Assembly: GCA_020848735.1 (NCBI GenBank)
Contig: JADLHO010000181.1
Span: forward strand, 1-34,072
Origin: Planctomycetota bacterium
Lineage (GTDB): Bacteria > Planctomycetota > UBA1135 > UBA2386
DNA length: 34,072 nt
Reading direction: 5' to 3'
Position 1 is the stretch's first letter, and every line of letters starts with the position of its first letter. Both the position numbers and the translations under genes were made by a program. The notes beneath the pieces were generated by a model, which saw only the letters and a list, made by a program, of their open reading frames with translations, made no database searches and was not told where the DNA came from. Below are positions 8,543 through 17,062 of the stretch, in pieces.

Positions 8543-8896
8543 TCAGCCGGTCGTGTCCTCGACGGCGCGCAACTCGATGCGGCCATGATCCAGGTGTGGG
8601 CAGCCACGCGCGATCGCGACCGCCTCGGCGTCGTCCTCCGCCGCGATCAGGAAATAGCCGCCGATGACCTCGCGCGCCTCGGCAAAGGGTCCCTCCGCGA
8701 CCACGACGCGATCGCCTTCGCGGCGCAGGGTGTGGCCACCGTGGTCCTTCAGCTTGTGGCCGCCGCGGAGCCGCCCCTCGGCCTCGAGGCGCGCCGACCA
8801 TTCCACATAGCGGGCGATGATCGCCTGCATCTCGGCCGGCGAGACGTCCGCGAACGCGTTCGGGACGTCGTGGAGGATCAGCATGTATTGGTTCAT
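8543..8896 (-). CDS. YciI/DGPF-like protein, ECF42 partner
   Basis: 117 residues of the YCII-related (DGPF) family: MNQYMLILHDVPNAF, AEMQAIIARYVEWSARLEAEG, VVVAEGPFAEAREVIGGYF and a C-terminal DDAEAVAIARGCPHLDHGRI. The eponymous DGPF motif is EGPF here (68-71), a conservative Asp-to-Glu change. These small ferredoxin-like dimers are the usual neighbours of ECF42 sigma genes, and their biochemical role is not settled. The frame is open far upstream, but the family begins at this Met and the extension would overlap the cyclo-ligase gene. It is the first gene of the likely DGPF - sigma - VOC-DUF6265 operon; I see no clear promoter in the 95 nt upstream. Confidence 0.87.
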   Translation of the reverse strand: MNQYMLILHDVPNAFADVSPAEMQAIIARYVEWSARLEAEGRLRGGHKLKDHGGHTLRREGDRVVVAEGPFAEAREVIGGYFLIAAEDDAEAVAIARGCPHLDHGRIELRAVEDTTG

Positions 8897-8991
8897 CCGT
8901 CGGCCTCGTGGCTCGTCGTGCGGATCATCGTCGTTCCGATCCCCGCGGAACCGACACCGGCCTGCGGGGAATTCCTCCCCACGGGCGCGGC

Positions 8992-9558
8992 TCATCGCGA
9001 GCTGCAGCGACGGAAGCGCCTGTCGGTCGCGAGCGCGTCGACGCGCCGGTCGTGCGCCTCGCTGGGCACCTCTTCGAGGACCTGGCTCTCGAAGCCCAGT
9101 CCGCACGCCAACGCGGCGAGACCCGGCCGCGCGAGGAAGCGGTCGTAATAGCCGCCGCCACGCCCGAGCCGTCGACCCGCGAGGTCGAAGGCGAGGCCGG
9201 GCACGAGCACGAGGTCGATGGCCTCGACCTGGACCGCCGCGCTCGCGGTCGGCTCGAGGATGCCCTTGAAGCCCGGCAGACAGTCGCTCCAGCTCCGGAT
9301 CGCCACGGGCACGAGCGTGGTGCTCGCGACGTCGACCCGCGGGGCGAGCACGCGTTTGCCCGAGCCCCAGGCCGCCTCGACCAGCGCAGTGGTGTCCACC
9401 TCGGAGGGCAGCGAGAGGAAGACGAGCACCACCCGGGCATCGCGCCACGCCGCCGACGCGACGAGGTGCTTCGCCAGGGCCGCGCTCCGCGCCGCGCGTT
9501 CGGCGGGGCTGAGCTTGCGCAGCAGGCTGCGCATCCGGGAGCGGAGATCGGACTTCAC
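8992..9558 (-). CDS. 5-formyltetrahydrofolate cyclo-ligase
   Basis: 188 residues, normal for the family. The N-terminal helix VKSDLRSRMRSLLRKLSP gives the basic ATP-side residues. GRRLGRGGGYYDRFL (128-142) is the family signature, and VPSEAHDRRVDALATDR (164-180) is the conserved C-terminal part. The enzyme converts 5-formyl-THF and ATP to 5,10-methenyl-THF, ADP and phosphate, returning stored or inhibitory folate to the one-carbon pool in the cytoplasm. The start is GTG 9558, matching the family N-terminus; a longer open frame upstream has no homology-like content. It lies upstream of the DGPF-sigma genes on the same strand (95-nt gap) and diverges from the DUF1579 lipoprotein gene. Confidence 0.92.
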   Translation of the reverse strand: MKSDLRSRMRSLLRKLSPAERAARSAALAKHLVASAAWRDARVVLVFLSLPSEVDTTALVEAAWGSGKRVLAPRVDVASTTLVPVAIRSWSDCLPGFKGILEPTASAAVQVEAIDLVLVPGLAFDLAGRRLGRGGGYYDRFLARPGLAALACGLGFESQVLEEVPSEAHDRRVDALATDRRFRRCSSR

Positions 9559-9679
9559 GGTCGGCTCGGACGCGCTCGGGCAACGACGCCCGTCGCGCGC
9601 GCGGCGGACGATACCGCGCGCTTGCGCGCGAGGAGACCGGGCCGTCCGATCGTCACGTCCTGACAGGAACACCCGATCC

Positions 9680-10342
9680 ATGACCCGCTTCGCCTCGATC
9701 CTCCGTCGGTGTCTCGCGCGCACCGCCACGACCTTCGCGCTCCTGCTCGGCCTCGCCGCGCTTCCGGCCTGCGGCTCCTGCGCCTGCTGCGAGGACGAGG
9801 CCGATGCCACGCTGGCCGCGAACAACGACTTCGCGAAGCTCTCGCCCGAGGAGCAGATGAAGGCGATGACGGAGTTCGGCAGCCTCGCGCCCGAACACGC
9901 GCTGCTGCAGAAGCTCACGGGCAATTGGGACCTCGCGATCAAGATGCGCTTCGGTCCCAACGAGGCCTGGCAGGAGATGCCGGGCACGATCGAGGCGGAG
10001 TCGGTGCTCGGCGGCCGCTTCGTGCTGCAGCGTTACCGCTCGTCGATGATGGGACAGCCCTTCGAAGGCATCGGCATGCTCGGCTACGACAAGCTGAAGC
10101 AGCGCTTCACGACCTCGTGGATGGACGTGTCGAGCACCTGCGTCGCGAGTTCGGAGGGCCAGGCCGAGGGCAACACGATCCACTACGTCGGCAAGATGAG
10201 CGACATGATCACGCCGAAGGGGCGCCGCTTCCGCACGGTCGAGACGATCGTCGACGACGACCATTGGACGAGCGACCTGTTCGACACCATCGACGGCGCG
10301 GAAGTCCAGGTGATGGGGATCGCGGCGACGCGGCGACGCTGA
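9680..10342 (+). CDS. DUF1579 family lipoprotein
   Basis: 220 residues. A lipoprotein signal ends LPAC with lipidated Cys31 in a Cys-rich CGSCACC context. Residues about 65-215 match DUF1579: HALLQKLTGNWDLAIKMRF, EAESVLGGRFVLQRYRSSMM, QPFEGIGMLGYDKLKQRFTT, SWMDVSSTC. This family folds like a lipocalin/THAP4-type barrel and has no settled function. The start ATG 9680 begins the signal peptide. It faces the cyclo-ligase gene divergently (121 nt apart) and is followed directly by a hairpin at 10343-10364, so it is probably its own transcription unit. Confidence 0.86.
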   Translation: MTRFASILRRCLARTATTFALLLGLAALPACGSCACCEDEADATLAANNDFAKLSPEEQMKAMTEFGSLAPEHALLQKLTGNWDLAIKMRFGPNEAWQEMPGTIEAESVLGGRFVLQRYRSSMMGQPFEGIGMLGYDKLKQRFTTSWMDVSSTCVASSEGQAEGNTIHYVGKMSDMITPKGRRFRTVETIVDDDHWTSDLFDTIDGAEVQVMGIAATRRR

Positions 10343-10364
10343 GCGGCGGCCGCGCGGCCGCTGC
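10343..10364 (+). terminator. GC-rich hairpin immediately after the DUF1579 gene
   Basis: GCGGCGGCCG (10343-10352) can pair with CGGCCGCTGC (10355-10364) with one G-T pair, the innermost pairs opening to form a loop. It begins at the base after the stop codon. No T-tract follows, so function as an intrinsic terminator is uncertain. Confidence 0.35.
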
Positions 10365-10466
10365 CGCGACGCGGGATCCGCCCCGGCGGAAGGTGGAGGA
10401 CGCCGTCGCTCGACCGCGAGGCCGGAGGGCCGGGGCCACGACGAGGGAAACGGGGAGGGCGCCCGC

Positions 10467-10472
10467 TAACGT
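10467..10472 (+). promoter_or_regulatory. Putative -10 element TAACGT for the S46 peptidase
   Basis: TAACGT in the context CCCGCTAACGTGGG lies 73 nt before the ATG at 10546 and is the only TAnnnT-type site I noticed in the 203-nt intergenic region (10343-10545). It would give a leader of about 65 nt, unlike the short-leader genes. Confidence 0.25.
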
Positions 10473-10545
10473 GGGCGACTCGCCAAGCCGGGCTCCGGCG
10501 CGTAGACGCGCCCCTCCCGAACGCTTCGTTCCCCCCTCCGGAGTC

Positions 10546-12273
10546 ATGACCCTCAATCGATCCGCCGTCCTCGGCGTCGCCCTCGCCGCCGTCCTCGCCC
10601 CCGACTTCGCCACGCTCCGCGCCCAAGACGGCGCGACGGCCGCGCCCGCACAGGACCCGCACCCGGCCGTCACGCACAAGGAGCTCGGCCGGATGTGGCC
10701 GTTCGAGCACGCGCCCGTCGAGTTCTTCCAGCAGGCCTACGGCTTCACGCCGACGCCGGAGTGGCTCGAGGCCGCACGGCTCGCCTCGCTGCGCTACGGG
10801 GAGTGGTGCTCGGCGTCCTTCGTGAGCCCGCGCGGGCTCATCATGACCAACCACCACTGCGCGCGGGACAACGTCGCCGCGGTGTCGCCGGAGGGCAAGG
10901 ACTGGTTGACCACGGGCTTCTTCGCGAAGTCGCTCGAGGAGGAGGTCCGCATCCCCGACCTCACGGTCCAGCAGCTCGTGGCGATGAAGGACGTGACCGC
11001 GGCGATGAACGCCGGCCTCGTCAAGGACATGAGCGAGGCCGACCTCGCACGCACGCTCGAGGCCAACGAGACGAAGATCCTCGAGGAGGCCGCGGCGGCC
11101 GAGAAGGACCTGATGCACCAGGTCGTGTCGCTCTACCAGGGCGGCAGCTACCAGCTCTACAGCTACAAGGTCTACCGCGACATCCGCATGGTCGGCGCGC
11201 CCGACCTGAAGATCGCGACGTTCGGCGGCGACCCGGACAACTTCACCTACCCGCGCTTCAGCCTCGACTTCTCCTTCGTGCGCGCGTGGGAGGACGGCAA
11301 GCCCGCCGACACGTCGATGCACTACTTCAAGGTGAAGACGCGCGGCGCGAAGGAAGGCGAGACCGTGTTCGTGACCGGCAACCCCGGCTCGACGGGTCGC
11401 CTCGACACGGTCGCGCAGATGGAGTTCCTCCGCGACATCCAGTACCCGCGCACGATCGCCAACATCGATCGCCAGCTGAAGGCACTGCGAGCGCGCCAGG
11501 AGAAGGGTGAGGACGTCCGCGGCGAGATCCTCGATCTCGAGAACGCGTTCAAGGCCTACACGGGCTACCTCGCCGGCCTGCGCGACGTCAGCGTGATGGA
11601 CATCAAGCGCAAGGCGGAGCAGGAGCTGCGCGACAAGGTCGCCGCGAAGCCCGAGCTCGGCGAGAAGATCGGCGACCCGTGGAAGCGCATCGAGGAGATC
11701 GCCGCCGAGAAGCGCGAGATCGTCGAGACGCGCCGCGGCATGAACAAGCTGCAGGGACTCGCCCAGGAGGAGGAGCTCCTCAAGAAGCGCGTCGGCGAGG
11801 CCTTCTTCGCGGTGTACGGCACGCACCTGCCCCCGGATGCGACCTTCACGCTCCGCCTCTCGGACGGCGTCATGAAGGGCTACGCGATGAATGGCACCGT
11901 GGCGCCGTACTTCACGAGCCTCTACGGGCTCTATGCGCGCAACACCGAGTTCGGCGGCCAGGACCCGTTCGCGCTCGAGCCCGCGTGGCTCGAGAAGCTG
12001 AAGGAGATGGACCTCTCGACCCCGTACTGCGTGGTCAGCACCTGCGACATCATCGGCGGCAACTCCGGCAGCCCGATGATCAACCAGGCGCTCGAGGTCG
12101 TCGGGCTCGTCTTCGACGGCAACATCGAGAGCCTCGGCAATCGCTTCGTCTACACCGACACGGTCGCGCGCACGGTCAGCGTGCACCCCGCGATCATCGT
12201 GGAGGCCCTGCGCAAGATCTACGGCGCCGGCAAGCTCGCCGACGAGTTCGAGGGCAAGGGCAAGGGCTACTGA
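10546..12273 (+). CDS. S46 family dipeptidyl-peptidase (DPP7/DPP11 family), exported
   Basis: 575 residues. The signal peptide ends LRA before QDGAT. The chymotrypsin-like catalytic residues are visible: His104 in SPRGLIMTNHHC, Asp241 in RFSLDFSFVRAW, and Ser507 in CDIIGGNSGSPMIN. A charged helical segment (about 300-420) corresponds to the regulatory helical domain. In the Porphyromonas enzymes the residue 18 positions after the catalytic Ser sets P1 preference: Gly in DPP7 (hydrophobic P1) and Arg in DPP11 (acidic P1). Here that position is Gly525 (VFDGN), so DPP7-like specificity is inferred. At 575 residues it is well short of the roughly 700-residue studied enzymes. It probably releases dipeptides outside the cytoplasm. 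A strong hairpin follows the stop. Confidence 0.93.
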   Translation: MTLNRSAVLGVALAAVLAPDFATLRAQDGATAAPAQDPHPAVTHKELGRMWPFEHAPVEFFQQAYGFTPTPEWLEAARLASLRYGEWCSASFVSPRGLIMTNHHCARDNVAAVSPEGKDWLTTGFFAKSLEEEVRIPDLTVQQLVAMKDVTAAMNAGLVKDMSEADLARTLEANETKILEEAAAAEKDLMHQVVSLYQGGSYQLYSYKVYRDIRMVGAPDLKIATFGGDPDNFTYPRFSLDFSFVRAWEDGKPADTSMHYFKVKTRGAKEGETVFVTGNPGSTGRLDTVAQMEFLRDIQYPRTIANIDRQLKALRARQEKGEDVRGEILDLENAFKAYTGYLAGLRDVSVMDIKRKAEQELRDKVAAKPELGEKIGDPWKRIEEIAAEKREIVETRRGMNKLQGLAQEEELLKKRVGEAFFAVYGTHLPPDATFTLRLSDGVMKGYAMNGTVAPYFTSLYGLYARNTEFGGQDPFALEPAWLEKLKEMDLSTPYCVVSTCDIIGGNSGSPMINQALEVVGLVFDGNIESLGNRFVYTDTVARTVSVHPAIIVEALRKIYGAGKLADEFEGKGKGY

Positions 12274-12280
12274 GCCGAGG

Positions 12281-12308
12281 GGCCCCCGCCGAGGAAGCGG
12301 CCGGGGCC
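12281..12308 (+). terminator. Strong stem-loop after the S46 peptidase gene
   Basis: GGCCCCCGCC (12281-12290) pairs with GGCCGGGGCC (12299-12308) at 9 of 10 positions around an 8-nt loop, beginning 7 nt after the stop codon. It fits a transcription terminator, although no T-run follows. Confidence 0.5.
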
Positions 12309-12384
12309 ATCCGCGACGCCCGCGCGCGCGCGGACGCCGCGATGCGCGATGGACTCGTCGCGGGGCGTCGCTTATCGAATCGGC

Positions 12385-14385
12385 ATGCGTGTGCTGCCCT
12401 TCGTCCACGCCCTGTCGAGCCTGCTCTTCCTCGCCTCCACCACCGCGCAGGTCGTGGGCGTCGAGATCACGCGACGCGAGGACGTCCTCGGCGGTCGCGA
12501 GTTCGGCGCGGCCGGTGCCTACGAGACGCTCGTCGGCACGGTCACCTTCGCGTTCGACCCGGCCGCTCCCGGCAACCGCGCGGTCGTCGACCTCGATCTC
12601 GCGCCGCGCGATCGCGAGGGCCGCATCCCCGCGCGCGCGGATCTCCACGTGATCCAGCCGAAGGACGCGGCGAAGCGCAGCGGCGTCGCCCTGCTCGAGG
12701 TCTGCAACCGCGGCGGCAAGTCCCTGCTCGCACGGTTCTGCGGCGGCCGTCACGGCGCCGACCCGCGGTCCGAAGCGGACTTCGGCGATGGCCTGCTGCT
12801 GCACGCCGGCCACACGCTCCTCTGGGTGGGCTGGCAGTTCGACGTGCCGGATCGCGAAGGGCTGCTCCGCTTCCACGCGCCGAGGGCGCAGGGCGACGAG
12901 CGCGCCATCGAGGGCCTCGTGCGCGCCAACTGGCTCGTCGAGGACGACGCCGACGCGCTGCCGCTCGCGCACCGCGATCACCGACCCTATCGCCCGGCGA
13001 AGGCCGACGACCCGCGGAACGTGCTGACCGAGCGCGGCGACGGCAAGACCTCGCCGCTCGAGGCGACGCGACGGGTCGTGCCGCGAGAGCTCTGGCACTT
13101 CGTCGACGACGAGCGCGCGATCGCGCTCGACGGCGGCTTCCTCCGCGGCCGCATCTACGAGCTCGTCTACGCCGCGCGTGAACCCGCGATCGTCGGACTG
13201 GGTCTCGCGGCGCTCCGCGACGTCGCGCTCCACGCGAAGACCGCCGCGGACTGCCCGTTCCCGGCGCGGCACGTGGTGGCGATCGGGATCTCCCAATCGG
13301 GACGCCTCCTGCGCCACGCGCTCGCGCAGGACTTCCACACCGCGCCGGCCGGTCCCGACGCGGGCATCGCGCTCGCCTTCGACGGCGTCTTCGCGATCGT
13401 CGCGGGCGCGGGTCGCGGCAGCTTCAACCACCGCTTCGCGCAGCCGTCCCGCGACGCCCATCGCCTGCACTCCTTCGAGTATCCGACCGACCTCTTCCCC
13501 TTCACGTCGCGCGCCGTCGACGACGCGGTGACGGGGATGCGCGGGGGCATCGTCGAAGGCCGCACACGCCGCGCGCCGAAGATCTTCCAGCTCAACGGCG
13601 GGTACGAGTACTGGGGGCGCGCGGCCTCGCTCGCGCACACGACGGTCGACGGTGCGTCGGACGTCGAGCCGCTCCCCACCGAGCGCCTCTATGCGATCGC
13701 GGGCGCCCAGCACTTCGACCAGGGACTGCCCCCCGCCGCGCGCGGCGAGGTCGCCGTGCACCGCGGGCATCCGCTCGACACGATCGTCGTGCAACGCGCG
13801 TTGCTCGTCGCCCTCATCGACTGGGTGACAAACGACCGGGAGCCCCCGCCGAGCCGCATCCCGCGCATCGCCGATGCGACCCTCGTCCCGCGCGAGGAGC
13901 TCCGCTTCCCCGCGTTGCCCGCGCCGGCCGTGCCACCCGCGCCGTATGTCCCGCGTCGGCTCGACTTCGGCCCCGCGTTCGAAGAGGGCATCGCGGGTTT
14001 CGAGCCACCGCGTGCGGGCGCCCCGTTCGGCGTGCGCGTGCCGCAGACCGACGAACTCGGCAACGAGCTCGGCGGCATCCGCACCATCGAGCTCCTCGTG
14101 CCGCTGGCGACGTATGCGCCCTGGCATCCGCACGCGCTCTTCCCGAGCGAGCCCGAGCCCTTCGTCGGCAGCCTGATCCCCCTGCCGCGTGACGAGGCCG
14201 AGCGCACACGCACGAACGACCCGCGGCCGAGTCTCGCGGAGCTCCAGCCGAGCCTCGAGGTCTACCGCGAGCGCGTGCGCGCCGCGATCGAACGACTCGT
14301 CGGAGAACGCCTGCTCCTGCCGGTGGACCGGGAGCGCGTCGCCGCGCATGCGGACTCGCTCTGGCAGTGGCTGACCGCGCGTTGA
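12385..14385 (+). CDS. Exported alpha/beta-hydrolase domain protein (Abhydrolase_10-like)
   Basis: 666 residues from ATG 12385, which starts a signal peptide (MRVLPFVHALSSLLFLAS, cleavage TTA before QVVGV); an in-frame ATG 12 codons earlier lacks this logic. The N-terminal half is beta-rich (GAAGAYETLVGTVTFAFDP, LLEVCNRGGKSLL, LLWVGWQFDVP). The nucleophile elbow is GISQSGR (301-307, nucleophile most likely Ser303). GGYEYWGRAASLAHT and GAQHFDQG supply later conserved loops, the second a candidate for the catalytic His. This matches the large alpha/beta-hydrolase domain family common in GC-rich bacteria, whose substrates are unknown. A TTATCGAAT stretch 4-12 nt before the ATG is the only AT-rich site near the start. 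The GT39 gene starts 22 nt downstream. Confidence 0.82.
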   Translation: MRVLPFVHALSSLLFLASTTAQVVGVEITRREDVLGGREFGAAGAYETLVGTVTFAFDPAAPGNRAVVDLDLAPRDREGRIPARADLHVIQPKDAAKRSGVALLEVCNRGGKSLLARFCGGRHGADPRSEADFGDGLLLHAGHTLLWVGWQFDVPDREGLLRFHAPRAQGDERAIEGLVRANWLVEDDADALPLAHRDHRPYRPAKADDPRNVLTERGDGKTSPLEATRRVVPRELWHFVDDERAIALDGGFLRGRIYELVYAAREPAIVGLGLAALRDVALHAKTAADCPFPARHVVAIGISQSGRLLRHALAQDFHTAPAGPDAGIALAFDGVFAIVAGAGRGSFNHRFAQPSRDAHRLHSFEYPTDLFPFTSRAVDDAVTGMRGGIVEGRTRRAPKIFQLNGGYEYWGRAASLAHTTVDGASDVEPLPTERLYAIAGAQHFDQGLPPAARGEVAVHRGHPLDTIVVQRALLVALIDWVTNDREPPPSRIPRIADATLVPREELRFPALPAPAVPPAPYVPRRLDFGPAFEEGIAGFEPPRAGAPFGVRVPQTDELGNELGGIRTIELLVPLATYAPWHPHALFPSEPEPFVGSLIPLPRDEAERTRTNDPRPSLAELQPSLEVYRERVRAAIERLVGERLLLPVDRERVAAHADSLWQWLTAR

Positions 14386-14407
14386 GCGCACTCACCGGAC
14401 GCATCGC

Positions 14408-16123
14408 GTGACCGACGACCCGAGAATGTCCGCGGACGACGGCAGCTCAAAGTCCGTGCGCGGCCCCTGGCTGCGCGCCTGGCCGCTCGTCGTGCCGATC
14501 CTCGTCTTCGCGGCGATCCGCGACCTCTGGGCTCCGGACGAGCCGCGCTATGCGCAGGTCGCACGCGAGGCGATGGAGCGCGGCGGCCTCGTCCTCCACC
14601 TCAACGGCGAGCTCTATCCCGACAAGCCTCCGCTCGTGTATTGGCTCGTCGGGCTCTTCGGCGAGGTCTCCGCCTGGCACGAGTTCGCCCTGCGCCTCCC
14701 CTCGATCCTCGCGACGCTGCTGAGCGCCGTCGTCCTCGCGCGTCTGGCGCGCCGGCTCTTCGGGGAGACGGAGGCGCGCTGGGCGCCGCTCTTCTTCTTC
14801 GCGACCCCGATGGTCTTCGAGATCGGCGGTCGTCTCCAGCTCGACCCCATGCTCGCGGGCCTCTGCCTCGCCGCGATCGATGCCGGCACCGACGAACGCG
14901 GTCCGCGCCCGCTCGCGACGCGTCGTCTGCTCCTCGCAGGGCTCTTCGCGGGGCTCGGTGCGCTCGCGAAGGGGCCCGTCGCCTGGCTGCACGTGGGCTG
15001 CGGCATCCTGGCGATCCGCCTCCTCGGCGCGGCCTCGCGGCCGGCCGATGCGGTGCGGCCGGGCAAGCTGGCCTGGGCCGGTTTCGCCGCGCTCGCGATC
15101 CTGCCGGTGGTGACCTGGGCCCTGCTCGCCTCACTCGAAGAGCCCGCCTTGTTCGAAGCGCTCTTCTTCGGACAGCACCTCGGCCGCATGGTCGAGGCGA
15201 CGCAGCACCCCGGCCCGCCCTGGGAGCACCTGCTGCACTTCCCGCTGTACTTCCTCCCGTTCACGCCCTTCCTCGTCGTCGCCTTCGCACGCGCCTGGCG
15301 CGACGTCCGTGCCCTGCGCGTCGCGCCCGCGGCGCGAACGAGCGCCGTGGATCGGCCGGCGCTCGGCGTCGCGCTGTGGTTCACGCTCGTGTTCGCGTTC
15401 TTCAGCGCGATCCCCGTGAAGCGCGACCTCTACCTGCTGCCGATCTATCCGGCCGCGGCGCTGCTCTGCGCGCGCGTCCTCGCCGACGCGCTGCGCGGCC
15501 GGTCGCTGCCGCGCGCCGTGTTCCGCGTCGGCGGTGGCGTGCTCGCGCTGAGCGGCATCGTCGTGCTCGCCGCGAGCGCGACGCTGCTCGTCGCCGGAGA
15601 ACGGCTGCGCGCTGCGGTGAGCGACGACATCGATCGCCTCGACACGGTCGAGTTCCTCGACGCACGGGCGCCCTGGCTCCTGCCCCTGGGCCTCGTCTTC
15701 CTGTGGGGCGCGCGCGTCGTCCTGCGCCGCGGTGCGCGCGGCGACCTCGCGAAGGCCACGGATGCGCTCGCCCAGACCTTCGCGCTCGCGATGCTCGTCG
15801 CCGTCGTGACGATCGTGCCGGCACTCGACCCCTTCAAGTCGGCGCGCGAACTCGCCACCTGGCTCGCCGCACGGCCCGAGAGACCGCAGAGCATCCCCTG
15901 CCTCGGCGTGCAGCCGGAGGGCTACCGCTTCTACGCCGGTGTGCCGACGAACAAGGACCCGCTCGATCTGGCGCTCGACCGCGACGGCGCGCAGTTCCTG
16001 GCGCTCGTCTGGCGCAAGGACTGGAACGAGCTCGAGGACAAGCTGCGCGACCGCATGCAGATCGTGCGCAGCTGGCGCGTCGGCTCGCGCGAGATCCTCG
16101 TGCTCGGGGCGCGCGGGCGTTAG
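14408..16123 (+). CDS. ArnT-like GT39 membrane glycosyltransferase
   Basis: 571 residues, polytopic. The first lumenal loop carries DLWAPDEPRYAQVAREAM with the Asp-Glu pair D44-E45 expected for catalysis in GT39/ArnT/PMT enzymes, then YPDKPPLVYWLVG (the conserved DKPP loop) and RLQLDPMLAG. About ten hydrophobic segments follow up to residue 470, including FALRLPSILATLLSAVVLAR and AVWFT-type helices. A soluble C-terminal tail of about 100 residues ends the protein. Such enzymes move a sugar from a polyprenyl-phosphate donor to lipid A, a glycan or protein on the outer face of the membrane; the acceptor is unknown. The start is GTG 14408, with ATG 14426 as alternative. Its stop overlaps that of the convergent esterase by 4 nt. 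Confidence 0.88.
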   Translation: MTDDPRMSADDGSSKSVRGPWLRAWPLVVPILVFAAIRDLWAPDEPRYAQVAREAMERGGLVLHLNGELYPDKPPLVYWLVGLFGEVSAWHEFALRLPSILATLLSAVVLARLARRLFGETEARWAPLFFFATPMVFEIGGRLQLDPMLAGLCLAAIDAGTDERGPRPLATRRLLLAGLFAGLGALAKGPVAWLHVGCGILAIRLLGAASRPADAVRPGKLAWAGFAALAILPVVTWALLASLEEPALFEALFFGQHLGRMVEATQHPGPPWEHLLHFPLYFLPFTPFLVVAFARAWRDVRALRVAPAARTSAVDRPALGVALWFTLVFAFFSAIPVKRDLYLLPIYPAAALLCARVLADALRGRSLPRAVFRVGGGVLALSGIVVLAASATLLVAGERLRAAVSDDIDRLDTVEFLDARAPWLLPLGLVFLWGARVVLRRGARGDLAKATDALAQTFALAMLVAVVTIVPALDPFKSARELATWLAARPERPQSIPCLGVQPEGYRFYAGVPTNKDPLDLALDRDGAQFLALVWRKDWNELEDKLRDRMQIVRSWRVGSREILVLGARGR

Positions 16124-16986
16124 CGGAGCACGTGCTTCAGCAGGCGCGGCAGGCGCGCGCGCCAGCTGTCCTCGTGGTGGGTCCCCTCGACCTCTCCGGC
16201 CAGCACCTGGCCATCGCTCGCGGTGTTCAGGTGATCGAAGAGCTGCCGGCAATGGTGGCGGATCGGGGCGCGTTCGCCGCTGCCGATGTCCGCCGCGATG
16301 CGCGCGCGCGGCTGGCCCTCGGCCCGCGCCGTGCGCAGCAGGAAGCCGTCGTCGATCCAGGCCGACGGCGACAGCGCGATCGCGCCGCCGAACACCGCGG
16401 GCCGCGTCATCGCGCCGTAGAGCGCCGACACGCCCCCGATCGAGGTGCCCACGAGCACGCGGTCCGCCGCGGCGCGCGACACGTTCACACCGGGGAGCCG
16501 CCGCTCGACCGTGGGCAACACCTCGTGCTCGAGCAGGTCGAGGTAGGCATCGCCGACCCCGCCGAACTCGACGTCGCCATGGCGCGTGCGCACCGGCACG
16601 TACTGGTTGGCGCGCGTCGCGGCGTGCGTGGCGACGGCGACGACGATCGCCGGCCGCAGCGCGCCTTCGCAGAGCAGGCCGTCCATGAGCCGGTGCAGCT
16701 GCAGCGTGCCGGACTGCTGCCACGGCGGCACGCTGCGGTGGTTCGCCGGCTCGAAGGCCTTGTGCCCGTCGTTGACCAGCAGCACGGGCAAGGGCCGCTC
16801 GCCGCGCAGGCGAGGCGAAGGGACGTAGATGCGCAACAGCCGCATGCCGGGCAGGCGTTGGGACTCGAGCAGCGCATCGTCGATCTCGCCGCGGCAATCG
16901 CGCGGCATCGACAAGGCGTGGAACTCGGGCCGCGCTGCGAGCTCGGGCAAGCCGAGCGGCCGGTCGTGGGTGATGCGGCAACCCAT
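16120..16986 (-). CDS. Esterase of the Fes/esterase-D-like family
   Basis: 288 residues of the putative-esterase alpha/beta-hydrolase family. Visible parts are RIYVPSPRLRGERPLPVLLV (the typical opening strand and loop), VNDGHKAFEP (oxyanion region), the nucleophile elbow GTSIGG with Ser182, and a late EGTHHEDSW that supplies the candidate catalytic His. Relatives hydrolyse ferric-siderophore, feruloyl or acyl esters; the substrate here is not predictable. No signal peptide is evident: the N-terminus MGCRITHDRP is not hydrophobic. It overlaps the GT39 stop codon tail-to-tail by 4 nt. A TAAGCT hexamer 12 nt upstream of the ATG is a candidate promoter. Confidence 0.82.
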   Translation of the reverse strand: MGCRITHDRPLGLPELAARPEFHALSMPRDCRGEIDDALLESQRLPGMRLLRIYVPSPRLRGERPLPVLLVNDGHKAFEPANHRSVPPWQQSGTLQLHRLMDGLLCEGALRPAIVVAVATHAATRANQYVPVRTRHGDVEFGGVGDAYLDLLEHEVLPTVERRLPGVNVSRAAADRVLVGTSIGGVSALYGAMTRPAVFGGAIALSPSAWIDDGFLLRTARAEGQPRARIAADIGSGERAPIRHHCRQLFDHLNTASDGQVLAGEVEGTHHEDSWRARLPRLLKHVLR

Positions 16987-16998
16987 CTGGTCGCGCCG

Positions 16999-17004
16999 AG
17001 CTTA
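16999..17004 (-). promoter_or_regulatory. Putative -10 element TAAGCT of the esterase gene
   Basis: TAAGCT on the minus strand ends 12 nt before the ATG at 16986, giving a leader of only a few nucleotides. There is no clear Shine-Dalgarno site between it and the start. Confidence 0.4.
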
Positions 17005-17048
17005 CGCAGGGCAGAGCCGTCCCAGGAATGGCGTTCTGTCCGGCGGGC

Positions 17049-17054
17049 TATCCT
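17049..17054 (+). promoter_or_regulatory. Putative -10 element TATCCT, near-leaderless start
   Basis: TATCCT ends 8 nt before the ATG at 17063. The same hexamer in the same context (GCTATCCTC) lies upstream of the paralogous gene at 20012, which supports a conserved promoter element. Confidence 0.5.
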
Positions 17055-17062
17055 CTCGCGCC

